Origin: Leptospira haakeii
GTDB lineage: Bacteria; Spirochaetota; Leptospiria; Leptospirales; Leptospiraceae
DNA: 64,000 nucleotides
Reading direction: 5' to 3'
NCBI RefSeq assembly: GCF_002812045.1
Contig: NZ_NPEG01000014.1
Location: 1-64,000 of the forward strand
Shown here: piece after piece, positions 18,577-26,239 of the stretch
Layout of the letters: each line of letters begins with the position of its first letter
How positions within the stretch are numbered: position 1 is the stretch's first letter
Notes under the pieces: model-generated
The model's database searches: none
What the model was told of the DNA's origin: nothing
What the model saw: the letters and a program-made list of their open reading frames with translations, nothing else
Translations under genes and position numbers: made by a program

Positions 18577-19782
18577 ATGAAACGGGAGAAGCCCAATTTT
18601 ATAATCGTAGGCTCCGGAATTTCAGGGCCTTCTCTTGCATTATTTTTGAAAAGGGCAGGGTACGGAGTTCGTTTGATGGAATCCTATTCTCGCCCGGCAG
18701 AAGACATCGGCGGAGCTTTACAGATATCACCTAATGGAATGAAGGTGATTAGAGAATTAGGTCTGACTTCGGAGATGTTAGAGATAGGAACGGTTTCGGA
18801 TGAGATGATTTTTAGGAATCATACCGGAAGAATTCTTGCGATGATCCCGAACGGTTCCGTTTCCCAATTCGGAGAATCCGCGATTGTAGTTTCTCGCGCA
18901 AGATTCCATCTTATGCTATTAGAAGCCGCGGAGAAGGAAGGAATTCCGACTGAATACGGAAAAAAATTCTCTCATGCTGAGTTTCCTTTGGATGGGGGAG
19001 TGATCGCAAAATTCGAGGATGGAAGTTCTGTAGAAGCGGATTTTCTAATCGGAGCCGACGGAAATCATTCCAAAGTCCGTAATTTTCTTTTTCCTAATTT
19101 TCCAAAACCTGAATATACCGGAATTCTAAACGCGGGAGGATTTGTTCCTTCGGAAGTGATTCCGGAAAAATATTCCAAAAGAGGACCGATCCATTTCGTT
19201 TTCGGGCCGGAAGGTTTTTTCGGTTTCGCAGCCTGTGGAAACACTGCGGATACTTCTTGGATGTGGTGGAGCAATATTCCTTCTGAAAAAGAGCTTACAA
19301 GGGAGGAGATGGACTCTATGAGCAACGAATTCTGGAGAAATAAAATATTAGAAATACATAAAGGATGGCATGATCCTGTCGAAAGAATCATCCAAGCTTC
19401 TCCAGTAATCCTTAAAGGGAACGTTCATGATTTGAGGAGTCTTCCTAAATGGGGAAACGATAAGGTATTACTAACTGGAGATGCGGCTCATGTGATGAGT
19501 CCTCATACCGGCCAAGGAGCTTCTATGGCTCTGGAAGATTCTCATACTTTATTTTTACTTTTAGAAAGGGCCAATTCGGTTCCGGAGGCTTTCAGGGATT
19601 TTGAAACGATCAGAAGACCTAGAGTGGAAAGGATCATCGAGGAATCCAGAAGGAACGGAAATAGAAAGAAAAAACTAAGTCCAATAGGTTGTTGGATCAG
19701 AGATGTATTCCTTACTCTGGCCTTGCCTAGTTTCGCTAAGAAAGGCCAGGATTGGATGTATCGTTACGAGGGAATCAAATAA
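18577..19782 (+). CDS. FAD-dependent monooxygenase
   Basis: A 401-residue flavoprotein of the PHBH/UbiH-like group. The Rossmann motif VGSGISGPSLALFLKRAGY, a middle GADGNHSKVRNF (DG motif) and the second FAD motif LLTGDAAHVMSPHTGQG are in the usual order. It uses NAD(P)H and O2 to hydroxylate an aromatic or related compound. The start at 18577 has GGAGG supplied by the upstream small gene. MarR control of such enzymes is common, so the inducer may be the substrate. A stem-loop surrounds the stop codon. Confidence 0.85.
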   Translation: MKREKPNFIIVGSGISGPSLALFLKRAGYGVRLMESYSRPAEDIGGALQISPNGMKVIRELGLTSEMLEIGTVSDEMIFRNHTGRILAMIPNGSVSQFGESAIVVSRARFHLMLLEAAEKEGIPTEYGKKFSHAEFPLDGGVIAKFEDGSSVEADFLIGADGNHSKVRNFLFPNFPKPEYTGILNAGGFVPSEVIPEKYSKRGPIHFVFGPEGFFGFAACGNTADTSWMWWSNIPSEKELTREEMDSMSNEFWRNKILEIHKGWHDPVERIIQASPVILKGNVHDLRSLPKWGNDKVLLTGDAAHVMSPHTGQGASMALEDSHTLFLLLERANSVPEAFRDFETIRRPRVERIIEESRRNGNRKKKLSPIGCWIRDVFLTLALPSFAKKGQDWMYRYEGIK

Positions 19783-19790
19783 GATTCCCT
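19769..19790. terminator. stem-loop at the end of the monooxygenase gene
   Basis: Arms AGGGAATC and GATTCCCT with a six-base loop containing the stop codon. It sits between convergent genes (monooxygenase and PI-PLC). No clear T-run. Confidence 0.4.
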
Positions 19791-19800
19791 GCTTTCGAAC

Positions 19801-21735
19801 TTAATATGATTTTTTCCAGAGTTGGTTGCTGGCGTTGAGAAATTCCCATTGGTGAACGACAGAGCCATTACCATTAGCGGAAGCATCCACAGCATACAAT
19901 GAATTGATCCGATTTCGGATACTATCTCCCACAAAATCGAATCTCATATTGTTCATGTCCTTACAATCCCAAAGAGCGATTTTTCCTCCGTTACGAGTTT
20001 CTCCACCGTTATCCATACACTTATATGGATTCAGTTTGCTTCTTAAGAAACCATTGCCTGCATCGTAATACCATTTTTGAGCGTCGGTCCCGTTACAGTT
20101 GTATATTTGGATCCTTGCTCCGTTTGCAGTGCTACTATTACTCACATCCAAACAACGACTAGAAGCTTGGTTGACCAGGGCAAAGTAAGGAGTTTCATAA
20201 TTTTTCTCCCAACGTTGGTTGTTTCCACCATGCCAAGTCCATTGACTTACTAAAGAACCGCTTGTAGAACCGTTAGCATCTACTGCGATAGATTCGTTTT
20301 GTCTAACTCGCATAGAATCATCATAAAAATCGAATCTCATATTATCTATATTGTCTCTACAATCCCAGAGGACTATCTTTCCTCCGTTCCAATTCTCGGC
20401 GCCGTTATCCAAACATTTATCATTATTCAATTTGCTTCGAAGATGACTTGTGGAATGTTCGTAGAACCATTTCTGAGCATTAGTGTTGTTGCAATTCCAA
20501 ACTTGGACACGAGTGCCGTTGTCAGTTCCGCTGTTGCTCACATCTAAACATAGATTAGATTGTTTACTTTTTAAAGTGAAGTATCTAGGCTCCAGATCGT
20601 TCACGTCCATACATGCTTCGAATGCGTATTGAGAGAATTGAGGGCCCGCAAAATCCACCATCGCGATGTTTATACGCTGTCCGGATTTTTTTGCTTCTCT
20701 ATCTAAGTCGTAAACAAAACTTGCATGATCCAATTTATCATTGGTAAGATCTTGAATACTTCCCCAATAAGGTGGAAAAATAATCTGAGCCGCATTCGGA
20801 GTCAGGATCATTTGAGCTACGTAAAATTTACCTTCTCTATTGTCCTTGATACGATCTCTAAGTGCGCTCACTAGATCAGATTCGTTTCCTGTGTTTTGCC
20901 AATCACTCTTCATTGTTTGGCCCTGGTTCCAATACAATTGAGATAAGTCTGCGTAATTTCCACCGCCCCAGATCAAAATTACATTTTTATCTAGATCCCA
21001 AAGTTGACCAAAGTTAACTGAATTTCCTAAATTCCGAGGAGCCATTCTGGAACCTAAATAAGGAAGAACCAGTTGGTCTTTCAGTTCGTAATGTTCAGCA
21101 TCGCTCATGCTGTCCACGTTTTGGATATGAACGAATACGATCTCTTTTTTACGATTATTCACGAAGCTGGAGATATGTTGGAACACTTCCTGAGCAGAAA
21201 CAGAAACACTGGATCCGTGGTGGATTTTAAATTGTCCGCTTATCTTTTTGATCCTTAGATCGAAGTAACGATATCCGAGAGCCAATTGTTCTCCCACATT
21301 GTATTCTTGCGTTTGGGAAATATTCTCGTCGATTCCTTGGATGCCATAAGTTCCGGAGTCATGTGTTCCTGGGATACAAATGTTTCTGAGCTGAGTATTA
21401 GATCTGGATTGGTATCCGCTACTCATCCAACCCTGTGGATCTATCTGTAATTTTGGAGCATATACTGGTCTTGGGCTTCTTCCATCCTTTCCCTTGGTTC
21501 CGCCCCCCTCGAAAGGAATTCCGCTTGGCTGGTCCAAAGGAGCAGGAGTTAGGTATTCTGCTTTATAATTTATGTCTGCTGGGAGATTTCCTCCGGATTT
21601 ACCGTTGGATTGGACTAAAAATAACAAAGAATCGTAGTTTGAGGAGGAATCTTTACATCCTACTCCGATCAGGGACAAAGCGCAAATAAATGCGATTGCG
21701 ACGATTCGAGAAGAAAACACCGTGGAACTTTTCAT
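19801..21735 (-). CDS. PI-PLC-X domain lipoprotein with two ricin-type lectin domains
   Basis: The ATG at 21735 is preferred over an upstream TTG because GGTGAAAAA precedes it. The 644-residue product has a lipoprotein signal (LSLIGVGC). Residues about 110-390 are a phosphatidylinositol-specific phospholipase C X-like domain with catalytic-type His in IPGTHDSGTYG and KIHHGSSVSV. Then come two ricin B-type beta-trefoil domains (about 395-520 and 520-644), each with CLDVSNS...NG.R.Q.W/YNCN and QKWYYD repeats. Ricin domains bind sugars. The product is thus likely an exported enzyme that docks on glycans and cleaves phosphoinositide or a related phosphodiester. Confidence 0.85.
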   Translation of the reverse strand: MKSSTVFSSRIVAIAFICALSLIGVGCKDSSSNYDSLLFLVQSNGKSGGNLPADINYKAEYLTPAPLDQPSGIPFEGGGTKGKDGRSPRPVYAPKLQIDPQGWMSSGYQSRSNTQLRNICIPGTHDSGTYGIQGIDENISQTQEYNVGEQLALGYRYFDLRIKKISGQFKIHHGSSVSVSAQEVFQHISSFVNNRKKEIVFVHIQNVDSMSDAEHYELKDQLVLPYLGSRMAPRNLGNSVNFGQLWDLDKNVILIWGGGNYADLSQLYWNQGQTMKSDWQNTGNESDLVSALRDRIKDNREGKFYVAQMILTPNAAQIIFPPYWGSIQDLTNDKLDHASFVYDLDREAKKSGQRINIAMVDFAGPQFSQYAFEACMDVNDLEPRYFTLKSKQSNLCLDVSNSGTDNGTRVQVWNCNNTNAQKWFYEHSTSHLRSKLNNDKCLDNGAENWNGGKIVLWDCRDNIDNMRFDFYDDSMRVRQNESIAVDANGSTSGSLVSQWTWHGGNNQRWEKNYETPYFALVNQASSRCLDVSNSSTANGARIQIYNCNGTDAQKWYYDAGNGFLRSKLNPYKCMDNGGETRNGGKIALWDCKDMNNMRFDFVGDSIRNRINSLYAVDASANGNGSVVHQWEFLNASNQLWKKSY

Positions 21736-21952
21736 TTTTTCACCATTCAAATGATCTATTTTTATGCATTATAAAAGTTTAATGCTTCTCTCCGATATAT
21801 GGAGTAAAAAAAGAAATAACTGGAACTTTTCCCCTGTCAACGTCCTTTCGAATATTTTTTAAAAGTTAACATAACGGTTGTTTTTTAAAGAATCCAACGG
21901 TTCGAGATTTGTTATCTTAATATAATCGGAATATAAGGGGAGGTTTTCAAGA

Positions 21953-22003
21953 ATGAACATAAGGGAAATCGCCTTGCATAGAAGAGTAGAACTTCCAATC
22001 TGA
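21953..22003 (+). CDS. possible 16-codon leader peptide before DUF4442 gene
   Basis: AAGGGGAGG lies about nine bases before an ATG that opens MNIREIALHRRVELPI and a TGA, 16 bases ahead of the DUF4442 start in another frame. The strong ribosome site here, and its absence before the DUF4442 ATG, suggest a leader peptide or translational coupling. It could also be chance. Confidence 0.25.
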   Translation: MNIREIALHRRVELPI

Positions 22004-22019
22004 CAGCAAAGAATCCGTT

Positions 22020-22559
22020 ATGAAATTATATACTAGCGATAAAAAAGAATCTCTATCTTCTTGGTGGTTACGTTTTCGTTTAAACCATTGGCCTTGTCTG
22101 TGGTGCACAGGAGGAAAAATACAATTTATCTCCTCTGATATGAGAGAACTTCATGTGAGTTTGAAAAAAAATCTTCGTACATTAAATCGAGTCGGAACAA
22201 TTTATGGGGGAAGTATCTATAGTTCGGTGGATCCATACTATATGTTGATGATGATGTGGATACTTGGGCCCGATTATGTGGTTTGGGACAAAGCAGCGAA
22301 AGTAAAATTTGTCCGCCCGATCTTGGATAAAGTTAAGATCCGATTTTTAATCACGGAAGAATTGATCGAAAAAACAAAACAAGATATATTAGAAAAAGGT
22401 GAAATCGTTTTCGATCTTCCTGCAAAATACGAAGATGAAGAAGGAGCGGTATATGCCACCTTCGAGAAAACGATCTATGCTGCTTCTAAGGAGTTTTATG
22501 AGAAAAAGTTAGCTTCTAAAAATATGGTATCTGCATTTAAACCAAGCAAAAGAAGTTAA
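22020..22559 (+). CDS. DUF4442 hotdog-fold protein
   Basis: A 179-residue protein of the DUF4442 family, a hotdog fold close to thioesterases. Characteristic blocks are LRTLNRVGTIYGGSIYSSVD, PYYMLMMMWILGPDYVVWDK and the end block EGAVYATFEKTIYAASK. Activity is unproved in this family; acyl-CoA thioester chemistry is possible. No ribosome site lies directly before the ATG, and the first in-frame stop upstream is at 21987. A decayed relative of this gene is at 60394-60746. Confidence 0.8.
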   Translation: MKLYTSDKKESLSSWWLRFRLNHWPCLWCTGGKIQFISSDMRELHVSLKKNLRTLNRVGTIYGGSIYSSVDPYYMLMMMWILGPDYVVWDKAAKVKFVRPILDKVKIRFLITEELIEKTKQDILEKGEIVFDLPAKYEDEEGAVYATFEKTIYAASKEFYEKKLASKNMVSAFKPSKRS

Positions 22560-22566
22560 TTTTAGA

Positions 22567-23238
22567 TTATTTAGTCGCGATCCATCCGCCTACATGTAAG
22601 GATCTGAATTTTTGAGAACTGACCGAAAATCCTGCTTCTTGTAAAAGTTCAGCGTATCTGGTGCTTGGAATACGGTGTAGTTCAAATACTCTTTTAAGAT
22701 AGATTTGGACTGCTTCTTCTTCCCAGCCTTGGAAATTGATAAGATAAGATTTTATATTTTGGAATAAGATCTCAGATCCATTCGGTTCGGAATCAAATAG
22801 ATCGAATAAGATCAAACTTCCTCCTTTTTTCAATCTAGAGTGAATCTCCTTTAATAGAGAGAGTTTGTCTCCAGTATCCGGAAGAAAATGTAAAACAAAT
22901 AGTAAAGTGGCTGAATCGTATTCTTCTGTAAGTGGGAGTTCTCCCGTAGTTCTACAGATAAATGTAAGTTGAGGGAATTTTTTCTGAGCCTGCTCGATCA
23001 TTTCCGGAGACGGATCTATGCCGGTAATTGAAAATCGATTGGGAGAGATTTTTAGTAATTTAGAAAAATCTGCGCCGGTTCCACAGCCTACGGATAAGAT
23101 CTTACCATTTTCAGGAGTATTTTCTAAAAGATAGATCGCTACTAATTCCATGATCCCTGAATAGAATGGGATCATTTTGCCAATCCTTCTCTCGTAAACC
23201 TGAGCTCTTTCACCTTCGAACTTTTCTACGTGGGTCAT
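22567..23238 (-). CDS. SAM-dependent class I methyltransferase
   Basis: A 223-residue class I methyltransferase. Motif I is ILSVGCGTGADFSKLL, the acid of motif II is in ITGIDPSPEMIEQA, and ATLLFVLHFLP follows as motif III/IV. Substrate unknown. It starts directly at the stop of the GGDEF gene (no gap), so the two are one transcript. Confidence 0.8.
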   Translation of the reverse strand: MTHVEKFEGERAQVYERRIGKMIPFYSGIMELVAIYLLENTPENGKILSVGCGTGADFSKLLKISPNRFSITGIDPSPEMIEQAQKKFPQLTFICRTTGELPLTEEYDSATLLFVLHFLPDTGDKLSLLKEIHSRLKKGGSLILFDLFDSEPNGSEILFQNIKSYLINFQGWEEEAVQIYLKRVFELHRIPSTRYAELLQEAGFSVSSQKFRSLHVGGWIATK

Positions 23239-24081
23239 TTAATTTCCTGTTTGGACTTTTTGTAGAAGAACATCGTATGTGGAACCATCTTCCGGATACA
23301 TCGCAACACCTAAGGACAAAGTGACTTTCACTTCTCCCCAAGAACCGCTGGAGCTGGATTCCGAAAATAATCTTTTGATCTTCTCCGCTCTTTCCAACAC
23401 TATATTCTTATGTGCTCCTGGAAGAAGAAGTAAGAATTTTTCGCCTCCGAACCGCGAAGAAATATCGCTCCTTCTGGAATTTTCCAAAAGTATTCTTCCC
23501 ATTTCTTTAAGCAGAAGGTCGCCTCCGCTATTCCCGAATATTTCGTTGATCTCTTTTAATCCGTCTATGTCCAAATAAACCACGCCGATCGAGGTTCCGC
23601 TTCTTTCTGCCCTATAGAGTTCTGCTTGGAAGGATTCGATTGTGTATTCTCTATTAAAAAGACCTGTGAGTTTATCTCGAATTTCTAATTCTTTAATTTT
23701 GTTTTCCCTTCTTCTGAAAAGGGTTTCGTATCTTTTTGCCTTTGCTTCCGTAAAAGATCTTTCTGTGATGTCTCTAAAATAGAATGCCTTTGCAGGTTCT
23801 TTTTCATCTACTAAGATTGGAATTGTCCTACATATGAATCTTTTTTTGCCGGAAGAAAGATGTAACGTTAAATGAGAATGGTCTTTTGAATCCGCTTTTG
23901 AAAGCTCCGCATACCAAGAAGAATGTTTTAGATCATTTTTTTCCGGAATAAGCCCAAGTTCTTTTGCCTGAGAATTCGAATCCAAAAGTTTTCCTTTATT
24001 ATCTGAGATGAGAATGGCGTCTTCCTGGTTTTCCAGGAAGTTCGGGTTTCGGATCCAATAGTTTTTAGGAGAAGAAGACAT
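23239..24081 (-). CDS. PAS-GGDEF protein with degenerate GGEKF site
   Basis: A 280-residue cytoplasmic protein. A PAS domain covers about 15-105 (DAILISDNKGKLLDSN ... FYFRDITERSF), followed by a short coil and a GGDEF domain (about 130-275; DKLTGLFNR, YLDIDGLKEIN). The signature reads GGEKF at 212-216: Lys replaces the catalytic Glu. The inhibitory site RxxD is kept (RRSD, 203-206). The domain also ends early, without the usual C-terminal ALYxAKxxGRN helix. It probably makes no c-di-GMP and may instead bind it. The methyltransferase gene follows without a gap. Confidence 0.8.
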   Translation of the reverse strand: MSSSPKNYWIRNPNFLENQEDAILISDNKGKLLDSNSQAKELGLIPEKNDLKHSSWYAELSKADSKDHSHLTLHLSSGKKRFICRTIPILVDEKEPAKAFYFRDITERSFTEAKAKRYETLFRRRENKIKELEIRDKLTGLFNREYTIESFQAELYRAERSGTSIGVVYLDIDGLKEINEIFGNSGGDLLLKEMGRILLENSRRSDISSRFGGEKFLLLLPGAHKNIVLERAEKIKRLFSESSSSGSWGEVKVTLSLGVAMYPEDGSTYDVLLQKVQTGN

Positions 24082-24169
24082 ACAAATTTTTATTTGAAAA
24101 ATTATCTTGGATCTGACGGGAAAATCAATCTTCTTCTGACTCCCTAGGAATTAGATCTATAATAAGTTT

Positions 24170-25120
24170 CTATTCGTAAATTTTTAGGATTTCTCTGGCC
24201 TTATGTCGAATTGCTTCCTGTAATTCCAGAGGTTCTAGAACAAAAACGGAATCACAGTATTGAAGCATACTTCCTAATGCCCATTCTTTGGTTTCCATAT
24301 CGATTACCATTTCGGTAAAACCTTTTGTCATAGGTTTATGACTTAGGCATTTCATATAAGGAATACTTTTGATATGTTCTGCAGTGGCGTCTGTGACTTT
24401 AATTTTGATCAGATATTTAGGGACTCTTGATTTGAATTCTTTGATCCATTCTTCCCAATATTTGCTTAGATCGAATTTTTTAGGTCTTTCAAATCTTTCG
24501 GTAGTTACCGAAGCTTCTTTGATGCGAGAGATCCGATAGACTCTCATTTCTTTTCCACGTTTTGCAACTACGTACCAGATCGTGTCCTTTGCTACAAGTC
24601 CGTAAGGTTCTATCGTTCTTGGTTCGGGTTTTCCGCCTTCTTTCTCATAGACGATCTTTACTTTTTTTTCTTCCCAAACAGCGTCTTGTAGTATCGGAAG
24701 AAGTGGAAGTTCTCTAATCGCTCTGCCCCAACCTAAACCATCTATATGAATTCTTTGCCTCGCGGTTTCCGCATCCTTTCTATATGCAGGGGGGAGAGAG
24801 GCCATAAGTTTGACGAAAGCGGAATCGAAGTCCTTCTTCTTTCCTAAATCCTCCAAAACTCGAGAAGAATGGACCAATAATAGAGAGATCACTTCTTCTT
24901 TTTTAAAACCGGTAAGGTTTGTCCTATAACCTTCGCTTAAACTCCATCCCCCACCGATCCCTCGTTCCGCATAGATAGGAATACCTGCGGAAGAAAGAGC
25001 TTCCATATCCCTATGAACCGTTCGTTCTGAAATTTCTAATTTTTTGGAAAGTTCCTTAGCGGTGGTCCTTCCTTTCGCCTGTAGATGCAGTAGAATATTT
25101 AGAAGCCTATCAGCTCTCAT
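24170..25120 (-). CDS. WYL-domain (YafY-type) transcriptional regulator
   Basis: A 316-residue regulator. The N-terminal HTH_11 domain (LLNILLHLQAKGRTTAKELS, then SERTVHRDMEALSSAGIPIY) is followed by a WYL domain (about 140-225; EPYGLVAKDTIWYVVAKRG) and a WCX C-terminal extension. WYL domains sense ligands such as nucleotides. The gene is divergent from the hydrolase at 25185, and a perfect palindrome lies in the 64-base gap, so it probably represses itself and the hydrolase. Confidence 0.88.
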   Translation of the reverse strand: MRADRLLNILLHLQAKGRTTAKELSKKLEISERTVHRDMEALSSAGIPIYAERGIGGGWSLSEGYRTNLTGFKKEEVISLLLVHSSRVLEDLGKKKDFDSAFVKLMASLPPAYRKDAETARQRIHIDGLGWGRAIRELPLLPILQDAVWEEKKVKIVYEKEGGKPEPRTIEPYGLVAKDTIWYVVAKRGKEMRVYRISRIKEASVTTERFERPKKFDLSKYWEEWIKEFKSRVPKYLIKIKVTDATAEHIKSIPYMKCLSHKPMTKGFTEMVIDMETKEWALGSMLQYCDSVFVLEPLELQEAIRHKAREILKIYE

Positions 25121-25143
25121 AATTTTAGTATAAATCTCTAAAT

Positions 25144-25160
25144 ATGACAGAACTTGTCAT
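25144..25160. promoter_or_regulatory. perfect palindrome in the WYL/hydrolase gap
   Basis: ATGACAGAACTTGTCAT has perfect 6-bp arms (ATGACA/TGTCAT) around five bases. The site between divergent genes, one encoding a regulator, marks a likely operator. Confidence 0.6.
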
Positions 25161-25184
25161 GTATATTCTTCTATACTTGTTTTT

Positions 25185-26006
25185 ATGATTACGTTAGCAA
25201 CTTCCGTTTTTGGCATTGTTCTTTGTAAAGGTGAAATTATCAAAACCTCTGTCCATGGCCCCACAGGAAAAATTTCCTATAAGGACGAAGGTTTTGGCGG
25301 AATGCCGGTAGTTTTCATCCATTCTTTCGGCGGAAATGTTTCCCATTGGGAAGAGATCAAGGAATCCCTTGTTCCGAACAGAAGGGTAGTGCGTATTGAA
25401 CTGAGGGGTCATGGGGATTCTGAATTTCCTAAAGATGGAGATTATAGGATTTCTTCTATGGCACAGGATCTGGCTACAGTTGTAAATCTCCTGGGCCTAC
25501 AAAGATTCGTATTAGTAGGTCATAGCATGGGGGGAAGTGTAGCATTACAATATGCGGGAGAAAATCCAAGTAGAGTTGCTGGACTCGTTCTTGTGGATTC
25601 CAATGGCGATCCAAAAAAATTACCTGAAGTAGTTCGCGATCAGATCAAGAATGCATTATATTCGGATACGTATGTGCAAACTACTGAGGCTTACTGGGAG
25701 CAATTATTGGCCAATTCTAAACCTGAAATAAAAGAAAGATTAATGGGAGAATTAACCAGAACTCCAAAGGATACCGTGATCAAGATCACCTCAGAGCTAT
25801 TGGATTATGATCCTAACCATTCTTTAAAAAGATATGTAGGCCCAAAACTTGCGATAGTCACTCCGGAAAACGATGATCAATTTGCATTACATAGACTACA
25901 TTTAGGATTTCCTCATGCTGTGGTTGTAAATGCGGGGCATTGGTTACAATTGGACCAGCCGGAAGAATTCCGTAATATTCTGGAAACCTTCTTACAAAAA
26001 TTCTAA
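25185..26006 (+). CDS. alpha/beta hydrolase
   Basis: A 273-residue alpha/beta hydrolase. It has the oxyanion block VFIHSFGGNVSHW, the nucleophile elbow LVGHSMGGSVAL (Ser about 114), an acid in VTPENDDQFAL and the His in NAGHWLQLDQPEEF. The first 15 residues are hydrophobic and may be a weak signal or a misplaced start, as no ribosome site is seen. Substrate unknown. Likely under control of the divergent WYL regulator. A strong terminator follows. Confidence 0.8.
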   Translation: MITLATSVFGIVLCKGEIIKTSVHGPTGKISYKDEGFGGMPVVFIHSFGGNVSHWEEIKESLVPNRRVVRIELRGHGDSEFPKDGDYRISSMAQDLATVVNLLGLQRFVLVGHSMGGSVALQYAGENPSRVAGLVLVDSNGDPKKLPEVVRDQIKNALYSDTYVQTTEAYWEQLLANSKPEIKERLMGELTRTPKDTVIKITSELLDYDPNHSLKRYVGPKLAIVTPENDDQFALHRLHLGFPHAVVVNAGHWLQLDQPEEFRNILETFLQKF

Positions 26007-26013
26007 CATAAAA

Positions 26014-26036
26014 CTCCCGGATGTGTTGTCCGGGAG
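26014..26036 (+). terminator. stem-loop after the hydrolase gene
   Basis: Arms CTCCCGGA and TCCGGGAG (8 bp, seven-base loop) begin eight bases after the stop codon. A mixed T-rich stretch follows. Likely intrinsic terminator. Confidence 0.65.
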
Positions 26037-26239
26037 ACCTCTTGATTTTCATCGAACGAGAGTTATAGATTCTCACCGAAAAAATTTTCCAAAATTTCTC
26101 AGAATTTCTAAATTTCTGATTTAATTGATTTCGAAATTTTATTAGTATTGCTCCCGCTTTCTGTAGAAGGGCCGGGAAATTCATCTTCCGATCCGAGGAA
26201 AACAAGGACCTTCTTCGTCCAATTTCAAATCGACATTAT

